A stretch of DNA of 64,000 nt, taken from the NCBI RefSeq assembly GCF_004801415.1, contig NZ_SSNX01000003.1:124001-188000 (forward strand), given 5' to 3'. Both the position numbers and the translations under genes were made by a program. The notes under the pieces are model-generated. The model had not been told where the DNA came from and did no database searches. It was given only the letters and a program-made list of their open reading frames with translations. Shown one piece after another: positions 43,651 through 52,627 of this stretch; position 1 is the stretch's first letter, and each line of letters opens with the position of its first letter. The DNA is from Deinococcus sp. KSM4-11 (GTDB lineage: Bacteria > Deinococcota > Deinococci > Deinococcales > Deinococcaceae).

Positions 43651-43858
43651 AAACCGAAGCGTTCCACCGATCACCCAACCGAACGCCATCGTGCGCGAAG
43701 CGCGCGGGCGCTGACGACGGGAATGCATGAGGCAGGGGCGACGCTTCTCGCCAACGAGACTCCAGTTCCGGCCAGCCCGAATGACGTAGTCCCCACATGC
43801 CAAGCGCAGCGCTGCTCCCCCGTCCCCTCTGGGGATGGGGGCTGGGGGGTGGGGAAAA
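43651..43858. repeat. Dispersed intergenic repeat, copy 2
   Basis: This sequence aligns along its length with 20531-20736. The exact 25-base core starting 'CCATCGTGCGCGAAGCGCGC', plus 'GGCCAGCCCGAATGA', 'CCACATGCC' and the terminal G tracts are shared. It fills most of the 275-base gap 43602-43876. The outer inverted repeat of copy 1 is degenerate here, while the GCGC-GAA-GCGC hairpin (43693-43703) is intact. Confidence 0.8.
43831..43854 (+). other. G-quadruplex motif, repeat copy 2
   Basis: Four G runs (4, 5, 6 and 4) are separated by AT, CT and T, the same spacing as in copy 1. Conservation of the run lengths suggests that the structure matters. Confidence 0.6.
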
Positions 43859-43876
43859 CGCCAATGAGCAACCGAC

Positions 43877-45310
43877 TTAACTCAGTCCACCCCGCAGGTA
43901 CGTCACCACGTCCGCTGCCGTATACCCCACCGGCCAGTCGGTGAGTGCGCTCACGCCGTCCCCGCTGGTAAGCAGGGGCAGTTCCTCGTACCCGCTTTTC
44001 TGGATCTGGGCGTGCCCGGCGTCGGCCATCAGGGCGTTGCACAGGCACTTGCGCCCCACGGTGTCCTCGAGCTTGCCGTCCTTGCTGAGGAAGGCGTCGA
44101 CGGGTTCGGCAGGGCAGCGCAGGCCGACCTTGCCGACCTCGTCGCGGTAGGCCTCGCGGAGGTAGCCGATGTCGCAGATGCGGGGGCGGGCCAGGTACAG
44201 TTCCTCGTTGCTGAGGGTGTCGGGCAGGGTGACGACCTTGAAGGGGAAGCCGGTGGGTGAGGCCAGGGGGTCGGTGTACACCTGGAGGCGCTGGGTCTGG
44301 GCGCGTTCCTGCACCTGGGTGCGGAGATCCTCCTGGAAGCCGGATTCCTTGCAGTAGGCGAAGAGCGTGCCGACCTGGATACCGGCGGCGCCTTCGGCAA
44401 TGGCCGTCTGGAGCGCTTCGGGGGAACCGCTGCCGCCCGCGAGCCAGAAGGGCAGGCCGAGTTTACGCATTTCGTTCAGGTCGGCGAGGTCGCGTTCGCC
44501 GTAGATGGGCTGGCCGGTGTCGTCGTAGGTGACGGTGCCGCGTGGCGGGGCGTTGTGGCCGCCGGCGGTGGGCGCCTCGATGATGAAGCCCTCGATGCTG
44601 CCGGTGGCTTTCTTGGCCAGGACGCTGGCGAGAACGTGGGACGTGACGATCGGGTAGAAGCGGGGGCGCGTGAGGGAGCGGCCGCCGAAGCCGTAGTCGG
44701 CGGGGTTGAAGGTCAGGAGGACGGGTTCGCCGGCAGAGTCGCCCTTGATGTCCAGGCGGATGGAGGCGGGCTGGCCCTGCGCGAAGGCGTCGAGGACGCC
44801 GGGAATGTCCCTGGGAATACCGGCGCCCATGATGACGACGTCCACCCCGGCGAGCAGGCAGCCGTACAGGGCCGGCAGGGTATGCATCTGGAGTTTGGTG
44901 AGCAGGTTGGCGCCGACCGGGTTGGTGTGGCCCTGTTTGGCGAGCCAGACTTCCACGAAGCCGCCCATGATGGCGAGTTCCCACGCGACGCGGTGGTTGC
45001 GCAGGCTGGGCAGGGGAACGCGCTTGTAGCCCTGGCCAGGAGCACGGCCGCCCTCGATGTGGTAGTCCTGAACAGCCTTCTGGGCGCGTTCCCGATCCGG
45101 GTAGGCGGCCAGGGCGGCGCGGACGTGCCCGCCGGGGTCGCCGTCCTGCAGGCGACGGACGAGGAGGTTGTCGATGCCGGTGGCGGAGATCACGCCGAGT
45201 TCGCCGATGCTGGAGACGGCGCGGGCGAGTTCCCAGCCGGAGATGGCCACGCCCATGCCCCCCTGGATGATGCGGGGCAGCGTGGGTGGGGTGGGTGTTG
45301 CTACGGTCAT
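43877..45310 (-). CDS. Nitronate monooxygenase family protein
   Basis: The 477-residue protein is in the FMN-binding 2-nitropropane dioxygenase/enoyl reductase superfamily. 'RIIQGGMGVAISGWELARAV' and 'VDVVIMGAGIPRDIPGVLDA' are its glycine-rich flavin motifs. 'GFIIEAPTAGGHNAPPRGTV' holds the likely catalytic His. It is longer than the usual class I enzymes, with an extra C-terminal region ('RPRICDIGYLREAYRDEVGK', 'GRKCLCNALMADAGHAQIQK'), a layout closer to PfaD-like proteins. The exact activity is open. Confidence 0.85.
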   Translation of the reverse strand: MTVATPTPPTLPRIIQGGMGVAISGWELARAVSSIGELGVISATGIDNLLVRRLQDGDPGGHVRAALAAYPDRERAQKAVQDYHIEGGRAPGQGYKRVPLPSLRNHRVAWELAIMGGFVEVWLAKQGHTNPVGANLLTKLQMHTLPALYGCLLAGVDVVIMGAGIPRDIPGVLDAFAQGQPASIRLDIKGDSAGEPVLLTFNPADYGFGGRSLTRPRFYPIVTSHVLASVLAKKATGSIEGFIIEAPTAGGHNAPPRGTVTYDDTGQPIYGERDLADLNEMRKLGLPFWLAGGSGSPEALQTAIAEGAAGIQVGTLFAYCKESGFQEDLRTQVQERAQTQRLQVYTDPLASPTGFPFKVVTLPDTLSNEELYLARPRICDIGYLREAYRDEVGKVGLRCPAEPVDAFLSKDGKLEDTVGRKCLCNALMADAGHAQIQKSGYEELPLLTSGDGVSALTDWPVGYTAADVVTYLRGGLS

Positions 45311-45366
45311 GGGTTCACCTGAGGCCGCGCGGCTGGTTGGAGTCTGGCGCGGGGACAGTCCTCAGT

Positions 45367-45395
45367 ATTCAACGAGTTTCTGACAGGAGCGTCAA
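45367..45395 (-). promoter_or_regulatory. Promoter-like -35/-10 for nitronate monooxygenase gene
   Basis: On the reverse strand TTGACG (45390-45395) and TTGAAT (45367-45372) are separated by 17 bases. It would give a leader of about 50 bases before ATG 45310. Confidence 0.45.
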
Positions 45396-45431
45396 CCTGG
45401 AACGCAGTCAAGCGAATCTGAGCCGGGGTGC

Positions 45432-47444
45432 TCAGGGCAGGTCGGCCCAGGAGGTGATGGCGCGCAGTGGGGCGCCCTCGGCGTGCGGGATCGCGGGGGG
45501 CGGTCGGAAGGTATCGTACGGTGCGAGGGAAGTGAAGTTCAGTCCGGTCTGATCCTGCAGATGCGCGACCGAGGTCAGGAACGTCGTGACGTCCGGAGGG
45601 CTGCCGTCTCCGCCGGGCAGAACAGGTTTGCGGGGCAGGGGGAGCAGGTCGCGTTGCGACACCAGGAGGGCGGTGGCCTGGGGTACGCCATTCTGGACGC
45701 GCAGCACGAGCTTCCAGAACTGAACGGGCACCTGCAGGTCGCGGCCCGCCGTGTCGGTGTACACGGGGTCGTCCGGGGCGAACACAGGGCCCTGCAACAC
45801 GCTCAGGCGCGAGCGGTCGAGGGTCGCGCCGAACTCCAGGTAATGGCGTTCCACACCCTGCCAGTACTTCACGGACTCGTTGAACAGCCAGTGCTGCGGT
45901 GAGCAGTTCGTGAAGTGGAAGGTGTCGGCGTTCGCCCGCACCGCCTTCTCCGGGGTGCCCCAGGTGGGGTCGCTGCGGCGCGTGAGGTGTCCCCGGTCGA
46001 AGGTGCGGCTGTTCGCGGAGTAGAAGGGCTGCGTGACCGTCAGCGCGGGGTCGATGCGGGTGTCCTCGAACCACTGGTCGCCCTCGGCGGCCTCGGCCGC
46101 GGGCTGTCCGGTGCTGCGGTCGATGGGAATGTAGGTGGCTCCGTCGATGTTCGTGGCAGTCAGGAAGGCCAGTCGCCGCCCGCCGTTCATGACGACGCTG
46201 AAATGCTGGTAGCTCAGGAGTCCACTGCTTGGCCCGGCCAGCAGCGGTGCAATCTGCCGCTGAACCGGGGCCACGATGTCCGCCAGGGGCACCCCCAGGC
46301 CCGGCAGGAAGGCCCCATCGAAACCGGGGCGGTTGCCGTAGTTCCGGTCGACCCGCACGCGCTCCGGGCCAGAGGGCGCGGTGGGCGCCGGACCCGTCTG
46401 AACCGGGCCGGGCGTGCCCAGGCGTACCGTGATCTCGATGGGGACGCTCAGGCGGGCCTCGACGGGTGCGGGGGACGGCAGGGTCTCCATCGCGGGTGGA
46501 CTCGCCGCGCTTCCCTGCGGGCGGGACTGCGCGGAGGCCGCCAGCACCTCGTCGAGGTACGGGTTCGGCAGGTGGTCGCGCGCGGCGCGCAGGGACTCCA
46601 CGATGGCGCTGATCCGCACGCCCTCGTTGACCAGCGTGCCCAGGGGCTGGCCGTCCGGCAGGGCGGTGCTCAGGTGCGGGGAGCCCCAGTGGTGCAGCGC
46701 GACGACCTCCCACGCGTCGTTGAAGACCGGGGAGCCGCTGGACCCGCCCTCGGTGTCAGCCTCGTAGTGCAGCACCTTGTCGGTACGGGCCACGATACGG
46801 TTGCCGCGCAGCACGAGTTTCTTGTAGTCCCCGCCGGGATGCTGGACGATGTTCACAGTGGCGCCCTTAGCGTGCTTGTCCGGCCGGTCACTGAGCGGAC
46901 AGTATCCCTGCGCGGACAGACTTCCCGTGCCCTGCAGGCGCTCCCCGACGGCGACGAGCGTGAAATCCAGATCCTGCCAGCTGACTGCGTGGAAGTACAG
47001 GTCGGGCCGCAGGGCGTACACGTCGGGCGGGCGCGGGGTGAAGGTCTCGTCCAGTTCGTAGTTGAACTGCACCCAGGCGTCCCCGGCACTGGCCGCGTCC
47101 TCCAGCACATGGTTGTTCGTGATCAGCACGCGGGGACTGACCAGAAAGCCCGTGCCGAGCGGCGTCCGGCCGGCATCGGTCACGATCCTCGCAACGGCCC
47201 GCGCGGCCCGGCTCCCCACCAGCAGGAACACGGCGTCCACGAAGTCCGCGTCGCCCCAGACCTTCTCGGCGTTCACGGGCGCGTCGCCGCTCATGTGCGC
47301 CTCGAAGCGGGCCCGGCGCTGCGGGTCGTCCTCGGCGAGATCCGGGCGGCCCTGCTGGATCTCGGTGTGCGAGTGAAGGCGCTGCCGGCGCGTCTGCTCC
47401 AGGCGCTGCTCGACGATCTGCTGGAGCTCCTGTGGCTGGTACAT
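45432..47444 (-). CDS. Trypsin-like protease fused to NUC1 nuclease
   Basis: ATG 47444 gives 670 residues; the longer open frame adds an unlikely proline-rich lead. Residues about 65-270 are a trypsin/DegP-like protease with H112 ('LITNNHVLED'), D160 ('QDLDFTLVAVG') and S236 ('TEGGSSGSPVF'). A proline-rich linker follows. About 400-600 is a NUC1/NucA-type non-specific nuclease with 'DRGHLTRRSDPTWG' (catalytic H486) and the metal Asn in 'FTNCSPQHWLFNESVKYWQG' (N513). No signal peptide is seen, so it is intracellular. A protease regulating an attached toxic nuclease is the natural inference, as in conflict systems. Confidence 0.87.
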   Translation of the reverse strand: MYQPQELQQIVEQRLEQTRRQRLHSHTEIQQGRPDLAEDDPQRRARFEAHMSGDAPVNAEKVWGDADFVDAVFLLVGSRAARAVARIVTDAGRTPLGTGFLVSPRVLITNNHVLEDAASAGDAWVQFNYELDETFTPRPPDVYALRPDLYFHAVSWQDLDFTLVAVGERLQGTGSLSAQGYCPLSDRPDKHAKGATVNIVQHPGGDYKKLVLRGNRIVARTDKVLHYEADTEGGSSGSPVFNDAWEVVALHHWGSPHLSTALPDGQPLGTLVNEGVRISAIVESLRAARDHLPNPYLDEVLAASAQSRPQGSAASPPAMETLPSPAPVEARLSVPIEITVRLGTPGPVQTGPAPTAPSGPERVRVDRNYGNRPGFDGAFLPGLGVPLADIVAPVQRQIAPLLAGPSSGLLSYQHFSVVMNGGRRLAFLTATNIDGATYIPIDRSTGQPAAEAAEGDQWFEDTRIDPALTVTQPFYSANSRTFDRGHLTRRSDPTWGTPEKAVRANADTFHFTNCSPQHWLFNESVKYWQGVERHYLEFGATLDRSRLSVLQGPVFAPDDPVYTDTAGRDLQVPVQFWKLVLRVQNGVPQATALLVSQRDLLPLPRKPVLPGGDGSPPDVTTFLTSVAHLQDQTGLNFTSLAPYDTFRPPPAIPHAEGAPLRAITSWADLP

Positions 47445-47606
47445 GTGGCTCCCGGGCGTTCCCACTGTCGGGAACGGGTGAACGTGGCGGGCGAGCGGAC
47501 GCGGAACACCCCGAGCTGGGTGGACAGGGACTGCCCGCCCGCTTTCCCACAGCGTAGCCACGGATGGTGATCACCCCGTGATCGCCCCTCTGGGCGGCAT
47601 GGCGCG

Positions 47607-48659
47607 TCAGCGGGCGCGGTTCCGGCCAGCGGCTTTGGCCTGGTACAAGCGGCCGTCGGCCAGGTCGAGCAGGGCGACCGGATCGCGGGTCTCAGTGGCG
47701 AACGCGAGCCCGGCGCTGATGGTCATGGCGGGCAGGCCGCTCAGGTACAGCTCGCGCACGGCGTCCAGAGCGCCGTCCACCCGCTCGCGGGCCTGGGCGC
47801 GGGTCAGGCCGGTCAGGATCACCAGGAATTCCTCGCCGCCCCAGCGGACGACCGTGCCGCCCTCGCCGAAACTCGCGACCAGCGAGTCCGCGACGGCCAC
47901 CAGCATCCGGTCGCCCTGCTGATGGCCCAGCGTGTCGTTGATCTGCTTGAAGTGGTCGAGGTCGAACAGCGCGGCCGCGACCTCCCCACCGCCGACCTCT
48001 CCGCCGCCGGCCACCGGGCCGTCCAGCAGGCTGGAGAGCCGTTCGGTACCGGCACGGCGGTTGTGCACGCCGGTCAGGGCGTCCCGGTAGGCCAGGGTGC
48101 GCAGGGCCTCGCTGCGCCCGCGCTCCCGGCTGACCTCACGGCCGTGCACGGTCAAGTACCACACCAGCGGCAGGGTGAGGCCCACCAGCAGCACGCCCGG
48201 CACGTCCGGCATGCGGGACGCGGCGGCGGCCCCCGCCAGCGCGGCGTAACTGACGCCCAGCACGGCGGTCGCCACGCGCGGTGGCAGCCAGGTGTACGCG
48301 AACAGCGCCAGGATCACCAGATGGATGAGCAGGCCGGATGTGATGGGCCGCCCGGTCTGGTAGACGCTCAGAAGGTTCAGGAGCAGCAGCGCGCAGACCA
48401 GACCGACCACGATCTGCTGCACCCGCCGCAGCGGAAAGGCCGGCCACAGCGCCAGACCGGTGAGCACCAGCGTGATGACCAGACTGGTCGCCGCCTGCGT
48501 GGCGCGCGCGCTGCCCTGCTGCCAGAAGTACACCAGCGTAACCGCGTGAATCACGTCGGCGAGGACGGCCAGCACCGTCAGCACCCGGCGCTGGCCGACC
48601 TCGCTTAGCGGCGCCCGGAACTCGTCAGGTCTGGAAGGGGTCAACACGTCAGGCGACAT
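47607..48659 (-). CDS. Membrane diguanylate cyclase (GGDEF)
   Basis: The 350-residue protein has six or so transmembrane helices (residues about 30-170), then a GGDEF domain. 'YRDALTGVHNRRAGTERLSS', 'ALFDLDHFKQINDTLGHQQG' and the intact active loop 'VVRWGGEEFLVILTG' are complete, so it should make cyclic di-GMP from GTP. No RxxD inhibitory site is seen five residues before GGEEF. It contrasts with the degenerate GGDEF protein at 1280-2755. Confidence 0.92.
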   Translation of the reverse strand: MSPDVLTPSRPDEFRAPLSEVGQRRVLTVLAVLADVIHAVTLVYFWQQGSARATQAATSLVITLVLTGLALWPAFPLRRVQQIVVGLVCALLLLNLLSVYQTGRPITSGLLIHLVILALFAYTWLPPRVATAVLGVSYAALAGAAAASRMPDVPGVLLVGLTLPLVWYLTVHGREVSRERGRSEALRTLAYRDALTGVHNRRAGTERLSSLLDGPVAGGGEVGGGEVAAALFDLDHFKQINDTLGHQQGDRMLVAVADSLVASFGEGGTVVRWGGEEFLVILTGLTRAQARERVDGALDAVRELYLSGLPAMTISAGLAFATETRDPVALLDLADGRLYQAKAAGRNRAR

Positions 48660-48770
48660 TCCTCAGGTCACTCCCGGACACGCGCCGCGCGTCGGCACCC
48701 GTGGCCCCGGCAGCCCGCGCCGCTCATCTGGCCCGAATCAGTGTAGCGGCTGGACGCCGACGGAAGGTGG

Positions 48771-48808
48771 AAAACGCCTCCTGGCGGTGTGGCCGGTGGC
48801 ACCGGCCA
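48771..48808 (-). terminator. Hairpins after CaiB-type gene
   Basis: On the reverse strand, after the stop at 48811, a 7-bp stem (48790-48796/48802-48808) is followed by CGCC-AGGA-GGCG and TTTT (48786-48771). The second stem is only 4 bp but has the T run. Confidence 0.45.
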
Positions 48809-48810
48809 GC

Positions 48811-50001
48811 TCAGGGAGTGTCCGGCGTCCCGGCGAGTTCCGCCAGCACCTCCGCCGTGTGCTGTCCGGGGGTGGGCGGCGCCCGGCGGACCGGCAACGC
48901 CTCGCCGCCGAACCGCCAGGGCGGCGAGGTCACGGTCGTCTCGCCCAGCGTGGGGTGCGGCACCGTCACGGCCACGCCGCGCGCCTGCACGTGCGGATCG
49001 GCGAACACCTCCGCGAGGTCGTTCACGGGGCCGCAGGGCACGCCCGCCACGTCCAGCCGCTCCATGATCTCCTGCCGGGTGAAGGCGGACAGGCCGCCCA
49101 GCATCAGCGTGTCGAGGGCCTCTCGGTGGGTCACGCGGCCCTCGTTCGTGGCGAAGCGGTCGTCCGCGCCGAGGGCCGTGAGCCCCAGCGCCGCGCAGAA
49201 GCGCCGCCACAGCGCGTCGTTCCCCACGGCGATGTTCAGGTAACCGTCACCGCAGCGCACCGTACCGTACGGCACGATGGAACGGTGGTCGTTGCCCACC
49301 GGCACGGGCACCTCGCCGGTCGCGAGGTAGCGGCCCACCTGCGACGAGCCCAATGAGATCACGCTCTCGAGCAGGTTCACGTCCACCCGCACGCCCTCGC
49401 CGGTCTTCTCACGCTGGTACAGGGCCGCGAGGATCGCCTGCGTAATCAGCGCGCCGCTGAACACGTCCGCGACGGCCACGCCCACCCGCAGCGGCGGGCC
49501 GCCGGAGTCGCCGTTGTAGCTCATCATGCCGCCCATGCCCTGCGCGATCACGTCGTAGCCGGCCCGGTCGCGGTACGGGCCGCTCAGGCCGAAGCCCGTG
49601 ATGGTCGCGTAGATCAGGCGCGGGAACTGTTCGTGCAGCGCGTCCCAGCCCAGGCCCAGCCGATCCAGCGTGCCGGGCCGGAAGTTCTCCACCAGAATGT
49701 CGCTGCCCGCCACCAGCCGGTGGGCCGCGTCCAGCCCCTCCTCGGATTTCAGGTCGAGGAGGATGCTGCGTTTGTTGCGGTTCACGCTCAGGAAGTAGCT
49801 CGATTCCCGCCCACCGGGCCCCTCCGAACCCTGGCCATACTGAAACGGCGGCCCCCAGCCGCGCGTGTCGTCCCCGCCGGGCGGCTCGACCTTGACCACA
49901 TCCGCGCCCAGGTCGCCGAGCAGCATGGTGGCAAAGGGGCCGGTCAGCACGCGCGAGAAATCGGCCACGCGCACGCCGGACAGCGGTAGGGCGGGGATCA
50001 T
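48811..50001 (-). CDS. CaiB/BaiF-type CoA transferase
   Basis: The 396-residue protein is a class III CoA transferase. The N-terminal 'LPLSGVRVADFSRVLTGPFA' and 'VVKVEPPGGDDTRGWGPPF' are the family start. 'AGYDVIAQGMGGMMSYNGDS' carries the catalytic Asp that forms the acyl anhydride. It moves CoA between carboxylic acids; the donor and acceptor are not readable. It is divergent from the molybdopterin hydroxylase gene, suggesting carboxylate or aromatic degradation. Confidence 0.9.
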   Translation of the reverse strand: MIPALPLSGVRVADFSRVLTGPFATMLLGDLGADVVKVEPPGGDDTRGWGPPFQYGQGSEGPGGRESSYFLSVNRNKRSILLDLKSEEGLDAAHRLVAGSDILVENFRPGTLDRLGLGWDALHEQFPRLIYATITGFGLSGPYRDRAGYDVIAQGMGGMMSYNGDSGGPPLRVGVAVADVFSGALITQAILAALYQREKTGEGVRVDVNLLESVISLGSSQVGRYLATGEVPVPVGNDHRSIVPYGTVRCGDGYLNIAVGNDALWRRFCAALGLTALGADDRFATNEGRVTHREALDTLMLGGLSAFTRQEIMERLDVAGVPCGPVNDLAEVFADPHVQARGVAVTVPHPTLGETTVTSPPWRFGGEALPVRRAPPTPGQHTAEVLAELAGTPDTP

Positions 50002-50119
50002 GGAAACACCGTGGAGCAGGGCATGGGGGGAACCTCCGGGCTGGACAGGTTGAGGCGGAGTCTAACCTGAACGCCGCGTGGATGGGCGCTGACCGACAGT
50101 TTCCTGACGGCTGCGGTCG

Positions 50120-50125
50120 TAGACT
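50120..50125 (+). promoter_or_regulatory. Possible -10 hexamer TAGACT for molybdopterin hydroxylase
   Basis: TAGACT lies 27 bases before the ATG, which follows an AGGAGGG ribosome binding site, so this would be a leadered gene. The reverse strand also has TAGACT near 50059-50064 for the divergent CaiB gene. Confidence 0.4.
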
Positions 50126-50152
50126 CCCGGTCTGACCTGACAGGAGGGTTTC

Positions 50153-52405
50153 ATGACCACGACCACCTACCTCGGCAAGCGGCGCAAGATCATCGACGGC
50201 CTGGAGAAAGTGCGGGGCCGCGCCCGGTATGCCGGCGACCTGACATTGGCGGGCATGCTGCACGCCCGCCCGGTGCTGTCTCCCTACCCGCACGCCCGCG
50301 TGCGGAACATCGACACGCAGGCGGCCCTGGCGGTGCCGGGCGTGGTGGCCGTGCTGACCGGCGCGGATCTGAACGGCGGGCGCACCGCGTACTCCCGCCC
50401 GAACATGATCCTGGCCGGAGAGGAGGTCGTGTTCGCCGGGCAGCCCGTGGTGCTGGTGCTCGCGCAGACCGACGCGCAGGCGGCCGACGGAGCCGCGCTG
50501 GTGGACATCGACTACGAGGAGTTGCCAGCGGTGGAGGACGGCGCGCAGGCCCTCGCGGACGACGTGCTGGTCTGGCCGAAAGGAGTGCCGAAGGCCGAGA
50601 CCAGCCTCGCCAGCCTGCACGGCGGCGAGGCGGGCGCGGAGGCCGAGCACGCCCCCACCAATATCGACGAGGCCCGCACCTTCGAGCGGGGAGACGTGGA
50701 GGCCGCCTTGAGCAGCGCCCACACCGTCGTGGAGGGCACCTACGTGAATTCCCCGGTGCACCAGTCGTACCTGGAACCGCACGCAGTCGTGGCGGAACCC
50801 GGCCTGAGGCCCGGTCAGGTCACCGTGTACACCAGCACGCAGGGCCAGTACACCGTGCGCAACGAGGTCGCGGGCGCACTGGGCCTGCGCGAGGGTGACG
50901 TGCGCGTGGAACCCATGACGGTCGGCGGGGGCTTCGGCGCGAAGTACGGCATCACCGACGCCCTGGTCACCGCCGCCGCCCTGCACACGGAGCGTCCGGT
51001 GCGGATGGTGCTGACCCGCACCGAGGACATGCTGACCACCATGCCCGCCCCCGGCACGCAGATCACCGTGAAGCTCGGGGCCGACGCGGACGGAACCATC
51101 GTCGGGCTGGATGTGCATGCCGTGATCGAGAACGGCGTGTTCCGCTTCGGGCACGCGGGCATCATCGCCACGATCATCGGCGGGATGTACCGCTGCGCGA
51201 ACGTGCGGATTCGAACGCAGGAACTCCTGCTGAACCGCGCGGCCAGCGGCGCGTACCGCGCGCCCGGCATGCCGCAGGCGCTGTTCGCGCTGGAGAGCGC
51301 CGTGGACGACCTGGCACAGCAACTGGGCACCGATCCCCTGGAACTGCGGGTGAAGAACGCCGTGCAGGCGGGCGACGCCACCGGCACCGGCCGCCCCTGG
51401 CCGGACATCGGCCTGCACGCCTGCCTGGAGAAGGTGCGCGAGCATCCGCTGTGGCTGGCGCGCGGACAGACGCCGAACGAGGGCGTGGGCCTCGCCATCG
51501 GCGGGTGGCCCGGCGCGTTCTCCCCCACCGGGGCCGTGTGCCGAGTGGACACCGACGGCACCGTCCGCCTGCACGTGGGCAGCGTGGACATCAGCGGCGT
51601 GCACTCCTCCATGGTGCTGATCGCCGCCGAGACGCTGGACGTCGATCCGGACACCATCGAGATCGTGCAGGGCACCACCGACAGTGGCCCATACGCGCCC
51701 GGCTCTGGCGGCTCGCAGATCACCATCAGTCTGTCCGGCGCAGTGCTCGACGCGAGCACACAGGTCAAAACCCAGCTCCTCGACCTGGCCGCCCGGCACT
51801 TCGAGGCGCACCGCGACGACGTCGAGCTGGCGCAGGGCCACGCCCGGGTCGCCGGTGTGCCCGACAAGAGCATCAGCATCGGGAAGCTCGCCGCCCTCGG
51901 GCAGCGCACGCCCGGCGGCCCCGGCCCCGTCGTCGCCGAGGGCCGCGCCGCCCTGAAGGCCGGAGCGCCCGGCTTCACCGCGCAGCTCGTGCACGTCCGC
52001 GTCGACCCGGACACCGGGCACGTCACGCTGCTCGGCGCGGCCACCATCCAGGACGTCGGGTACGCCCTGAACCCCATGCTGGTGGAAGGACAGATGCAGG
52101 GCGGCATGGCGCAGGGCCTCGGCATCGGCCTGTACGAGGGCCAGCGCTTCGAACACGGCACCCTCGGCAACCCGAACTTCATGGAGTACGCCTTCCCCAC
52201 CGCCACCGACATTCCCCCCATCGACGCCGTGCTGGTCGAACAGCCCTCGGAGCACGGGCCGTTCGGGGCGCGCATCGTGGGTGAACCGCCGATTACGGCC
52301 GGGGCGGCCGCCCTTGCCAACGCGATCAAGGACGCGGTGGGCGTCCGCGTCACGGCACTGCCAGTGACTGCCGAGATGGTGTGGAGCCTGATGCAGAACG
52401 CCTGA
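50153..52405 (+). CDS. Xanthine dehydrogenase-family molybdopterin-binding subunit
   Basis: The 750-residue large subunit binds molybdopterin and catalyses hydroxylation. Family motifs are 'GKRRKIIDGLEKVRGRARYA', 'VEPMTVGGGFGAKYGITDAL' (molybdenum ligand loop), 'AASGAYRAPGMPQALFALES', 'YAPGSGGSQITISLSG', and the catalytic Glu in 'IVGEPPITAGAAALANAI'. Genes for the usual FAD and 2Fe-2S subunits and maturation factors are not in the window. The substrate could be a purine, aldehyde or aromatic. Confidence 0.92.
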   Translation: MTTTTYLGKRRKIIDGLEKVRGRARYAGDLTLAGMLHARPVLSPYPHARVRNIDTQAALAVPGVVAVLTGADLNGGRTAYSRPNMILAGEEVVFAGQPVVLVLAQTDAQAADGAALVDIDYEELPAVEDGAQALADDVLVWPKGVPKAETSLASLHGGEAGAEAEHAPTNIDEARTFERGDVEAALSSAHTVVEGTYVNSPVHQSYLEPHAVVAEPGLRPGQVTVYTSTQGQYTVRNEVAGALGLREGDVRVEPMTVGGGFGAKYGITDALVTAAALHTERPVRMVLTRTEDMLTTMPAPGTQITVKLGADADGTIVGLDVHAVIENGVFRFGHAGIIATIIGGMYRCANVRIRTQELLLNRAASGAYRAPGMPQALFALESAVDDLAQQLGTDPLELRVKNAVQAGDATGTGRPWPDIGLHACLEKVREHPLWLARGQTPNEGVGLAIGGWPGAFSPTGAVCRVDTDGTVRLHVGSVDISGVHSSMVLIAAETLDVDPDTIEIVQGTTDSGPYAPGSGGSQITISLSGAVLDASTQVKTQLLDLAARHFEAHRDDVELAQGHARVAGVPDKSISIGKLAALGQRTPGGPGPVVAEGRAALKAGAPGFTAQLVHVRVDPDTGHVTLLGAATIQDVGYALNPMLVEGQMQGGMAQGLGIGLYEGQRFEHGTLGNPNFMEYAFPTATDIPPIDAVLVEQPSEHGPFGARIVGEPPITAGAAALANAIKDAVGVRVTALPVTAEMVWSLMQNA

Positions 52406-52493
52406 TGGCTTGGGTGGCGCCGACAGCTGAACACTCGCACCCAATGCGGGCTGTTCCGCCGTCGGCGCCGTTGACCTGCGATGAGATATCCGG

Positions 52494-52551
52494 TCACACT
52501 GTGAAGGAATACACACGGTGTCCGATCTCCAGGGTGGCATACCGGTATTCC
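52494..52551. repeat. Nested palindromes upstream of secreted-protein gene
   Basis: TCACA-C-TGTGA (52494-52504) is followed by GGAATAC (52506-52512) and its exact complement GTATTCC (52545-52551), with ATACCGGTAT (52539-52548) overlapping the second arm. This is dense symmetry in a 222-base gap and could be an operator. Confidence 0.35.
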
Positions 52552-52627
52552 TGGCGCCGCGGCCGCACGTTCGCCCTGACCCGAGCACGGTGGCTGCCCT
52601 ACTCAGGAAGCCGCTCTGGAGCCTGTC

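Noticed and set aside
52494..52504. CRP-type binding site
   Set aside because: The halves are in the wrong order (TCACA-C-TGTGA instead of TGTGA-N6-TCACA).
49409..52588. 1059-codon reverse open frame spanning the molybdopterin hydroxylase
   Set aside because: It is antisense to a gene with complete family motifs and crosses two genes; it is a codon-bias shadow.
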